Below, in pieces: positions 58,235 to 64,000 of a stretch of 64,000 bases of DNA (the stretch's first letter is position 1; every line of letters starts with the position of its first letter). The DNA comes from Modestobacter versicolor (GTDB lineage Bacteria; Actinomycetota; Actinomycetes; Mycobacteriales; Geodermatophilaceae), in NCBI RefSeq assembly GCF_014195485.1, contig NZ_JACIBU010000001.1, positions 496,001 to 560,000 on the forward strand, given 5' to 3'. The position numbers and the translations under genes were made by a program. A model generated the notes under the pieces. It saw nothing but the letters and a program-made list of their open reading frames with translations, was not told where the DNA came from and made no database searches.

Positions 58235-60463
58235 CTACCGCAGGTCGAAGCGGTCGAGCTCCATGACCTTCACCCAGGCAGCGGCGAAGTCCCGCACGAA
58301 CTTCTCCTGGGCGTCGTCGGCGGAGTACACCTCGACGATGCCCCGCAGGATGGAGTTCGAGTTGAACACCAGGTCGGCCGCGGTGGCCGTGCGCACGACG
58401 GTGCCGTCGGCGTCCAGCCCCTCGTAGACGTCCTCGGCCTCGGCCGAGGTGCGCCAGGAGATGCCCAGGTCGAGCAGGTTGCGGAAGAAGTCCTGCGACA
58501 GCACGCCGGGCCGGTCGGTGAAGACGCCGTGCGTCACGCCGCCGGTGGTGGCGCCGAGCACGCGGAGCCCGCCGAGCAGGACCGTCATCTCCTTCGGGGT
58601 CAGCTCGAGCATGTAGGCGCGGTCGACCAGCAGCGTCTCCGGCGCGAGCTTGGCGCCCGGCTGGAGGTAGTTGCGGAAGCCGTCGGCCCGCGGCTCGAGC
58701 CAGCGGAAGTTGTCGACGTCGGTCTGCTCCTGTGAGGCGTCGGTGCGGCCCGGGGAGAAGGGCACGGTGACCTGCACACCGGCGTCGGCCGCGGCCTTCT
58801 CCACGGCGGCGGTGCCGCCGAGCACGATCAGGTCGGCGAGCGAGACCCGCTTGCCGGTCTGCTGCTCGAACTCGCCCTTCACCCGCTCGAGCACCGGCAG
58901 GACGTCGCGCACACCCTCGTTGGCCGCCCAGCTGATCTGCGGCTCCAGCCGGAGGCGGGCGCCGTTCGCCCCGCCGCGCTTGTCGGTGCCGCGGAACGAC
59001 GCGGCGGCCGACCAGGCGGTGTGCACCAGCTGCGGGACGGTGAGGCCGGAGGCCAGCAGGCGCTGCTTGAGGTCGGCGACCTCGGCCTCGCCCACCAGCT
59101 CGTGGTCGACCGCCGGCACCGGGTCCTGCCAGATCAGCTCCTCGGCCGGCACGTCCGGGCCGAGGTAGCGGGTCCTCGGCCCCATGTCGCGGTGCAGCAG
59201 CTTGAACCAGGCGCGGGCGTACTGGTCGGCGAAGTACTCGGGGTCGTTGTAGAACCGCTCGGAGATCTCCCGGAAGCCGGGGTCGGCCATCAGCGCGAGG
59301 TCGGTCGTCGCCATCATCGGCGGGTTCTTCTTGCCCTCGATGTGCGCGTCGGGCACCAGCTCCTGCGCCTCGGCGTCCTTCGGCTTCCACTGCTTCGCGC
59401 CGGCCGGGCTCTCGGTGAGCTCCCAGTCGTAGCTGAACAGCATCTCGAAGTAGGTGTTGTCCCAGGTGGTCGGCGTCGGGGTCCAGGCGCCCTCGAGACC
59501 GCTGGTGATGGTGTCGGCGCCCTTGCCGGTGCCGTGCTGGTTGGTCCAGCCCAGGCCGTTGCCGTGCACCGGGCAGCCCTCCGGCTCCGGGCCGACGAGC
59601 TCGGGGTTCCCGGCGCCGTGCGTCTTGCCGAACGTGTGCCCGCCGGCAATCAGCGCGACGGTCTCCTCGTCGGTCATCCCCATCCGGCTGAAGGTGACCC
59701 GGATGTCGTGGGCCGAGGCGAGCGGGTCGGGCCGGCCCTGCGGGCCCTCCGGGTTGACGTAGATCAGGCCCATGGTGACCGCCGCGAGGTGGCCCTCGTC
59801 GAGGTCGAGCGGGTCGTCGCCGCCGTAGCGCTCGTCGCCGAGCCAGGTGTCCTCCGGACCCCAGAAGACCTCGTGCGGCTCCCAGACGTCCTCTCGGCCG
59901 AAGGCGAACCCGAAGGTCTTCAGGCCCATGTCGTCGTGCGCCACGTTGCCGGCCAGCACCAGCAGGTCGGCCCAGGAGAGCTTGCGGCCGTACTTCTGCT
60001 TGATCGGCAGCAGCAGGCGGCGCGCCTTGTCCAGGTTGGCGTTGTCCGGCCAGCTGTTCAGCGGGGCGAAGCGCTGCTCGCCGGCGCCGCCGCCACCGCG
60101 GCCGTCGGCGATGCGGTACGTGCCGGCGGCGTGCCAGGACATCCGGATGAAGAGCGGGCCGTAGTGACCCCAGTCGGCCGGCCACCAGTCCTGCGAGGTG
60201 CGCATGACCTGGACGACGTCGCGCTTGAGCGCCTCGACGTCCAGCGTCGCGAACTCGGCCCGGTAGTCGGAGTCACCGAGCGGGTCGGAGTCCTTCGACG
60301 GCTTGTTCAGCACGCCCAGGTCGACCTGGTTCGGCCACCAGTCGCGGTTGCTGCGCGGGCGCTGGTCGGTGTGCGCCTTCGGCGCGGGGATCGCCGGGTT
60401 CTCGCTCTCGCTGGTGCTCTCCGTCGGGGTCTTGTCGTAGACGGTCTCGTCGGTCTGGCTCAC
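58235..60463 (-). CDS. katG: Catalase-peroxidase KatG
   Basis: A 742-residue bifunctional haem catalase-peroxidase, close to the usual 740 or so. The N-terminal haem domain has the distal triad in [13 protein letters not shown] (Arg, Trp, His), the Tyr of [11 protein letters not shown] and a downstream Met (SRMGMTDEE) that form the Met-Tyr-Trp adduct of catalatic KatGs, and the proximal His in [11 protein letters not shown] second, haem-free domain follows from about 430. Removes H2O2 and alkyl peroxides. GTG 60463, with AGAGAGG upstream, overlaps the Fur-family stop (GTGA), so regulator and enzyme are co-translated. Confidence 0.98.
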   Translation of the reverse strand: MSQTDETVYDKTPTESTSESENPAIPAPKAHTDQRPRSNRDWWPNQVDLGVLNKPSKDSDPLGDSDYRAEFATLDVEALKRDVVQVMRTSQDWWPADWGHYGPLFIRMSWHAAGTYRIADGRGGGGAGEQRFAPLNSWPDNANLDKARRLLLPIKQKYGRKLSWADLLVLAGNVAHDDMGLKTFGFAFGREDVWEPHEVFWGPEDTWLGDERYGGDDPLDLDEGHLAAVTMGLIYVNPEGPQGRPDPLASAHDIRVTFSRMGMTDEETVALIAGGHTFGKTHGAGNPELVGPEPEGCPVHGNGLGWTNQHGTGKGADTITSGLEGAWTPTPTTWDNTYFEMLFSYDWELTESPAGAKQWKPKDAEAQELVPDAHIEGKKNPPMMATTDLALMADPGFREISERFYNDPEYFADQYARAWFKLLHRDMGPRTRYLGPDVPAEELIWQDPVPAVDHELVGEAEVADLKQRLLASGLTVPQLVHTAWSAAASFRGTDKRGGANGARLRLEPQISWAANEGVRDVLPVLERVKGEFEQQTGKRVSLADLIVLGGTAAVEKAAADAGVQVTVPFSPGRTDASQEQTDVDNFRWLEPRADGFRNYLQPGAKLAPETLLVDRAYMLELTPKEMTVLLGGLRVLGATTGGVTHGVFTDRPGVLSQDFFRNLLDLGISWRTSAEAEDVYEGLDADGTVVRTATAADLVFNSNSILRGIVEVYSADDAQEKFVRDFAAAWVKVMELDRFDLR

Positions 60464-60930
60464 GGAGTACCTCTCTCTGGTGCGGCGTCGGGCTCGTGCG
60501 GGGTCGCCGGGGCCGCTGCGCAGGACCGGCACCGGCCCCAGTAGACGACCTCGGCGTGGTCGACGAGGAAGCCCCCGTCGACCGGGGGAGCGAGGCAGGA
60601 GGTCTCCCGGACGGCGCCGTCGACGTCGCTGACGGCACCGCAGGAGCGGCAGACCAGGTGGTGGTGGTCGTCGCCGACCCGCGCCTCGTACAGCGCGACG
60701 GAGCCCTGCGGCTGGATGCGCCGCACCAGACCCCGGTCGGTGAGCACGCGCAGCACGTCGTACACGGCCTGGTGCGAGACCGCGCCGAGCTGGGCCCGGG
60801 CGGCACCGATCAGCGCCTCGGTGTCGGCGTGCGGGTGCGCGTGGACGGCGTCCAGCACCGCCAGGCGGGGACGGGTGACCCGCAGACCCGCCGTGCGCAG
60901 GACCCGCTCGAGGTCAGCGGCGTCCGGCAC
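60460..60930 (-). CDS. furA: Fur-family regulator (FurA-like)
   Basis: A 156-residue ferric-uptake-regulator-type protein: winged [66 protein letters not shown] (about 9-71), metal site [17 protein letters not shown] and a second Cys pair in YWGRCRSC. Coupling to katG by GTGA is the same as in mycobacterial and streptomycete furA-katG operons, where it represses katG until oxidised. GTG 60930 gives [12 protein letters not shown] perfect 15-bp palindrome lies 22 bp upstream. Confidence 0.95.
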   Translation of the reverse strand: MPDAADLERVLRTAGLRVTRPRLAVLDAVHAHPHADTEALIGAARAQLGAVSHQAVYDVLRVLTDRGLVRRIQPQGSVALYEARVGDDHHHLVCRSCGAVSDVDGAVRETSCLAPPVDGGFLVDHAEVVYWGRCRSCAAAPATPHEPDAAPERGTP

Positions 60931-60951
60931 GGGCCCATCGTCACGGCTTCC

Positions 60952-60966
60952 CTTGACCCGGTCAAG
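60952..60966. promoter_or_regulatory. Fur-type operator for furA-katG
   Basis: CTTGAC-CCG-GTCAAG, a perfect palindrome 22 bp upstream of the furA-like start, on the divergent side toward the TetR gene. On the minus strand it supplies a TTGACC -35-like hexamer, so binding would occlude the promoter. Confidence 0.65.
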
Positions 60967-61047
60967 ATCCGGCCGCGACGTGCCCGGCCGGGTGCGCCAC
61001 CAGGCACACTGGGTCGCCCGACCGGTGCCGAGGCGGAGGGGGTCCGG

Positions 61048-61641
61048 GTGGCGAGCGAGCTGGACGACCGCGGCGTCGCAGGCGTCCGCGAGCGCAAGCG
61101 GGCGCACAGCCGCGCTGCCACGGTCGACGCCGCGCTGGCGCTGTTCGCCACCCGCGGCTACGACGAGGTCACCGTCGCCGACATCTGCGAGGCGGCCCAG
61201 ATCGCGCCGCGGACGTTCTTCCGCTACTTCCCCAGCCGGGAGGACGTCCTCGCCGAGCCGGCCCGGCAGATGGCCGCCCGGCTGACCGCGGCGATCAGCA
61301 CCGCTCCCGAGCAGCTGGGGGACGCCGGGACGCTCGACCACGCACTGCGCTCGGTGGGCGGCTACGTGGTCGACCACCGCGACCGGCTGGCCCTCTTCCT
61401 GCGCGTGGCCGCCGAGTCCGCCGCCTCCCGGCCGAGCCCGTTCCTGCACCTCGCCGACCGCGAGCGCGACGTGGCCGAGCGGCTGCTGGCCCGGCGCGGG
61501 GCCCTGCCGCCGGCGGACTGGCGGACCCGGCTGGTCGTCGCCCGCGGGGTGGCCACCTTCCGGGTGTGGCTGGACGACGTGATCGCCCGCGACGTGCCCG
61601 ACCCGCTGGGCCACCTGGACGAGCTGCTCGCCACCCGCTGA
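61048..61641 (+). CDS. TetR/AcrR-family transcriptional regulator
   Basis: A 197-residue TetR protein: RKRAHSRAATVDAALALFATRGYDEVTVADICEAAQIAPRTFFRYFPSREDVLAEPARQM (about 15-74) is a complete HTH; the C-terminal domain (about 90-190) is helical and ends WRTRLVVARGVATFRVWLDDVIARDVPDPLGHLDELLATR. Similar to MftR/SACE-type regulators with the RTFFRYF signature. GTG 61048 follows GGAGGGGGTCC. Divergent from furA; target not apparent. Confidence 0.9.
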   Translation: MASELDDRGVAGVRERKRAHSRAATVDAALALFATRGYDEVTVADICEAAQIAPRTFFRYFPSREDVLAEPARQMAARLTAAISTAPEQLGDAGTLDHALRSVGGYVVDHRDRLALFLRVAAESAASRPSPFLHLADRERDVAERLLARRGALPPADWRTRLVVARGVATFRVWLDDVIARDVPDPLGHLDELLATR

Positions 61642-61746
61642 CCCGGCGGGGTCGGCCAGGCCGGCCGTCACCCCCGCGAGCAGCTCGGGGACGGCGTCAT
61701 CGGCGCCGACTTCCCAACCGCCGGAGCACGTCGCACACTGCGCGGT

Positions 61747-62010
61747 GTGCCGCAGGTCACCGGCGACCTGCGCGGCTGGACGGAGGTCCCCGTGTCCGAG
61801 ACGACCGCCACGTTCCTGGACATCGTCGGTCCCCTGCGGGCCGAGTTCGCCATCGACCCGGTGACCGGCGATCTGGTGGGCCGCCGTCCGCGGCTGCTGG
61901 TGCGGCTGCTCCGCGGGCTCGCCGTGCTCGGCTGCGTGCAGGGGCACGCCCTGGTCACCCCGGCGGTGCTGGGCACCGACGCGGCCGAGGGCCGCTCTCC
62001 GGAGGCGTGA
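61747..62010 (+). CDS. Short hypothetical protein
   Basis: An 87-residue frame (GTG start; another GTG at 61792 would give about 72 residues starting SETTATFLDIVGPL). It contains AEFAIDPVTGDLVGRRPRLLVRLLRGLAVLGCVQGHALVTPAVLG. I recognise no family. Composition and third-position G+C look like a coding frame but the evidence is weak; the opposite strand is also open. It stands between the TetR and phosphoribosyltransferase genes. Confidence 0.4.
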   Translation: MPQVTGDLRGWTEVPVSETTATFLDIVGPLRAEFAIDPVTGDLVGRRPRLLVRLLRGLAVLGCVQGHALVTPAVLGTDAAEGRSPEA

Positions 62011-62131
62011 CCCGCTCGACGGGCGGTGCCCACCGCCGCGAGCCGCGGGCAGCCTGAAGCGGTGCCGGCCAGGCCGTGTCGCGCGGCCGTGGCGGTGGCC
62101 CTGGACAGCCGGGCCGCGGGCGCCGAGGGTC

Positions 62132-62776
62132 GTGGCCGTGCGGTGGTTCCGCGACCGGGCCGACGCCGGCCGGCAGCTGGCCGGGCGGCTGGCCCACCTG
62201 CGCGGTGCGCACCCCGTGGTGCTCGGTCTCCCGCGCGGCGGGGTCCCGGTCGCCGCCGAGGTGGCCGCCGCGCTGGGCGCCCCGCTGGACGTGGTCGTCG
62301 TCCGCAAGCTCGGGGTGCCGGCCCGGCCCGAGGTGGCGATGGGGGCCGTCGGCGAGGGGGGCGTGCTGGTGGCCGACGACGAGGTGCGCGCCCTGGCCGG
62401 TGTCGGCGCGGCGGAGTTCGCCGACGTCGCGCAGCGCGAGCGCCGGGAGCTGGAGCGGCGGGCCTCCCTCCTCCGCCGCGCCCGGCCCCGGGTGCCTCTG
62501 CCCGGCCGGACCGCGCTGGTGGTCGACGACGGGATCGCCACCGGCGCGACGGCACGGGCCGCCTGCCAGGTCGTCCGCGCGCAGGGGGCCGCCCGCGTGG
62601 TGCTCGCGGTCCCGGTGTGCGCGCCCCGGGCCGCCGGACGCCTGCGCGCGGAGGTGGACGAGCTCGTCGTCGTGGCGACGCCGGGCGACTTCTCCGCCGT
62701 CGGCCGGGCCTACGTCGACTTCGCGCCGGTGACCGAGCAGCAGGTCGTCGACCTGCTGGCCCGGGGCCCGGCGTAG
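62132..62776 (+). CDS. Phosphoribosyltransferase-domain protein
   Basis: A 214-residue type I PRTase of the group often found with dienelactone-hydrolase or erythromycin-esterase modules: VVLGLPRGGVPVAAEVAAALGAPLDVVVVRKLGVPARPEVAMGAVGEGG at the start and the PRPP loop TALVVDDGIATGATARAA (about 126-143). The substrate base is unknown. GTG 62132 (MAVRWFRDRADAGRQLAG) fits the family. No neighbour explains it. Confidence 0.9.
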   Translation: MAVRWFRDRADAGRQLAGRLAHLRGAHPVVLGLPRGGVPVAAEVAAALGAPLDVVVVRKLGVPARPEVAMGAVGEGGVLVADDEVRALAGVGAAEFADVAQRERRELERRASLLRRARPRVPLPGRTALVVDDGIATGATARAACQVVRAQGAARVVLAVPVCAPRAAGRLRAEVDELVVVATPGDFSAVGRAYVDFAPVTEQQVVDLLARGPA

Positions 62777-62794
62777 GCCCCGGACCGGCGTCCG

Positions 62795-63421
62795 TCAGGC
62801 GCGATCGGTCATGTCCCCGGTCGCGGGCGTGCCCGGGACCAGGCCGTAGCGCAGGTACACCGTGCCCGACGGGCCGGCCGCGGGTGGCTCGAGGAGGGTG
62901 GTGTTCGTCGGCACCGCGCCGCCGGCGAAGACCTTCTTCCCGACACCGAGCACGACCGGGTGGAGCCACAGGTCGAGCCGGTCGAAGAGCTTCTCGCGCA
63001 GCAGCGTCTGCACCAGGTCCAGGCTGCCGACCACCGCCACGTGCTCGTGCCGGTCGCGCACCTCGCGCACCGAGGCGGCCAGGTCCGGGCCGAGCTGGGT
63101 GGAGCCGGCCCACGACAGGTCGGGCGTCCCGCGGGAGGCCACGTACTTGGGGACGCGGTTGAACAGCGTGGCGATCTCGTCGTCCTCGCCGCCCTGCTGG
63201 TGCGGCCAGAAGGCCGCGAAGATGTCGTAGGTCCGCCGGCCGAGCAGCAGCGCGTCGGTGCCCTGGTACGCCGCGGAGACCTGCGCCCCGGCGACCTCGT
63301 CCAGCAGCGGGGCCTGCCAGCCGCCGAACGGGAACCCGCCCTCCGGGTCCTCCTCGGGTCCGCCGGGCGCCTGCCCGACGAGGTCGAGGGTCGCGAACAG
63401 CTCGATGTGGATGAGGCCCAT
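62795..63421 (-). CDS. Dihydrofolate-reductase-family (RibD C-terminal-like) protein
   Basis: A 208-residue DHFR-fold protein: MGLIHIELFATLDLVGQAPGGPEEDPEGGFPFGGWQAPLL, LLLGRRTYDIFAAFWPHQ, KYVASRGTPDLSWAGSTQL, VAVVGSLDLVQTLLREKLFDRLDLWLHPVVLGVGKKVF. These are typical of the YwjB/YyaP-type group, NADPH-binding reductases of unknown substrate. Good GGAGCGCGGC before ATG 63421. Paralogue of the gene at 16124-16744; divergent from the ABC ATPase. Confidence 0.92.
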   Translation of the reverse strand: MGLIHIELFATLDLVGQAPGGPEEDPEGGFPFGGWQAPLLDEVAGAQVSAAYQGTDALLLGRRTYDIFAAFWPHQQGGEDDEIATLFNRVPKYVASRGTPDLSWAGSTQLGPDLAASVREVRDRHEHVAVVGSLDLVQTLLREKLFDRLDLWLHPVVLGVGKKVFAGGAVPTNTTLLEPPAAGPSGTVYLRYGLVPGTPATGDMTDRA

Positions 63422-63527
63422 GCCGCGCTCCCTGCGGTCGGTCGTCCCGGTCGAGGTGTGGACCGCTGCCCGCCGGCGAACTCATCGCTGCCCCGGCGGG
63501 AGGTGCTCGGCAGGTCGGGCTTGACCT

Positions 63528-63540
63528 TGACGCAGCGTCA
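63528..63540. promoter_or_regulatory. MerR-operator-like dyad before the ABC ATPase gene
   Basis: TGACG-CAG-CGTCA preceded by T to form TTGACG as a -35-like hexamer, 18 bp before the ATPase ATG. TTGAC also occurs just before it at 63521. The compact form resembles promoters controlled by MerR-family proteins; no MerR gene is adjacent within the window. Confidence 0.45.
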
Positions 63541-63558
63541 GGGCTCGACGCTGTCGCC

Positions 63559-64000
63559 ATGACACCGACACCAGCCATCGAGATCGCCGGGCTGACCAAG
63601 TCCTACGGCGACCACGCGGTGCTCCGGGGGGTCGACCTCACCGTCGCCCCGGGCACCGTGCACGCCCTGCTGGGCTCCAACGGCGCGGGCAAGACCACCG
63701 TGGTGAAGATCCTGGCCACGCTGCTCCGGGCCGACGGCGGGACCGCCGCCGTCCACGGGCACGACGTCGCCACCCGGGCCGCGCAGGTGCGCGCGTCGAT
63801 CAGCCTCACCGGGCAGTTCGCCGCTGTCGACGAGGTGCTGACCGGGCGGGAGAACCTCGAGCTCATCGCCGAGCTGCGGCACCTCGCGCGGCCCCGCCGG
63901 GTCGCCGACGACCTGCTCGACCGGTTCGACCTCACCGCGGCCGCCGGGCGCCCGGCGGCGACGTACTCCGGCGGGATGCGCCGTCGCCTGGACATCGCGA
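63559..64000 (+). CDS. DrrA-type ABC transporter ATP-binding protein (cut by window end)
   Basis: The first 147 residues of an ABC ATPase: ITKSY-like IAGLTKSYGDHAVLRGVDLTVAPGTVHALLGSNGAGKTTVVKILATLLRADGG with Walker A GSNGAGKTT, Q-loop SLTGQFAAVDEVLTGRENLELIAELRHL and signature YSGGMRRRLDIA, where the window stops. FAAVDEVLTGRENL is characteristic of daunorubicin-resistance DrrA-like exporters. A DrrB-type permease would be expected beyond 64000. Leader is very short after the MerR-like dyad. Confidence 0.92.
   Translation, partial: MTPTPAIEIAGLTKSYGDHAVLRGVDLTVAPGTVHALLGSNGAGKTTVVKILATLLRADGGTAAVHGHDVATRAAQVRASISLTGQFAAVDEVLTGRENLELIAELRHLARPRRVADDLLDRFDLTAAAGRPAATYSGGMRRRLDIA

Noticed and set aside
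56967-60185. Open reading frame of over 1,000 codons on the minus strand across katG and the ligase gene
   Set aside because: It is antisense or frame-shifted to KatG and an AMP ligase with full motifs; its translation is Arg/Ala/Gly/Pro-rich filler caused by high G+C.
61668-63599. 643-codon minus-strand frame opposite the TetR/phosphoribosyltransferase area
   Set aside because: Its middle is Arg/Pro repeat-like filler; only the 62795-63421 part in another frame has a real protein signature.

Overview
The window is gene-dense, about 70+ % G+C, uses many GTG starts, and packs its genes with GTGA, ATGA and TGATG stop/start overlaps. Together with mycothiol-type DinB proteins, a furA-katG pair, several divergent MmyB-like regulator/SDR pairs and PaaX and FCD-GntR regulators, this points to an actinobacterium. 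A soil-type member of the Geodermatophilaceae or a relative is my guess from overall style, not a demonstrated placement. I see no rRNA, tRNA, CRISPR array, phage or transposase gene: this is chromosomal accessory and catabolic territory.

Layout. 1-4909: a small membrane protein, a NarL-type two-component system (733-2669), an unusual membrane-anchored FAH-fold protein (2799-4070) and a methyltransferase. The kinase gene and the FAH-fold gene carry matching upstream dyads, so they probably form one regulon. 4982-6701: the first MmyB-like regulator with a divergent SDR. 6772-9979: a tightly coupled three-gene cassette (acyl-CoA-dehydrogenase-fold flavoprotein, cytosolic PhnD-like binding protein, diiron ferritin-like protein with a degenerate TusA-like N-terminus); I cannot match it to a known pathway. 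10056-16744: small regulator/effector pairs (MerR/SnoaL, GlxA, cupin, MarR/VOC, cysteine-desulfurase-like, ArsR-SRPBCC-DHFR-like). 16910-19109: a polar amino-acid ABC transporter. 19136-25517: MFS pump, second MmyB/SDR pair, TetR/DUF4267, SDR/LysR, and msrA.

25629-38264 holds two minus-strand operons. One is a ribose-type ABC transporter followed by a flavin/2Fe-2S reductase and a 72-residue CxxC protein. The other is an aromatic ring-cleavage cluster (FAH hydrolase, extradiol-type VOC dioxygenase, FAD monooxygenase, ACMSD-like amidohydrolase, second FAH hydrolase, metallo-beta-lactamase-fold protein) with a divergent LysR. A nearly identical 34-bp element lies about 95-105 bp upstream of both operons, which suggests that uptake and catabolism are co-regulated. 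38283-45488: FCD-GntR, alpha/beta hydrolase, a pair of coupled SDRs, AraC and the third MmyB regulator with divergent SDR and MFS pump.

45531-58172 is a second catabolic region: MaoC hydratase, acyl-CoA ligase, amidohydrolase and SDR (minus), MarR and PaaX regulators, and a branched-chain-amino-acid-type (Liv) transporter with a fused LivF-LivG ATPase, followed by another acyl-CoA ligase and a TIGR03084 protein (plus). Between livFG and livH sits a 77-bp element that behaves like a mycobacterial MIRU: it encodes a 26-codon mini-ORF that overlaps both neighbours by GTGA. 58235-64000: katG-furA with a Fur-type palindrome, TetR, a short orphan ORF, a phosphoribosyltransferase, a DHFR-like protein, and a DrrA-type ABC ATPase cut by the window end.
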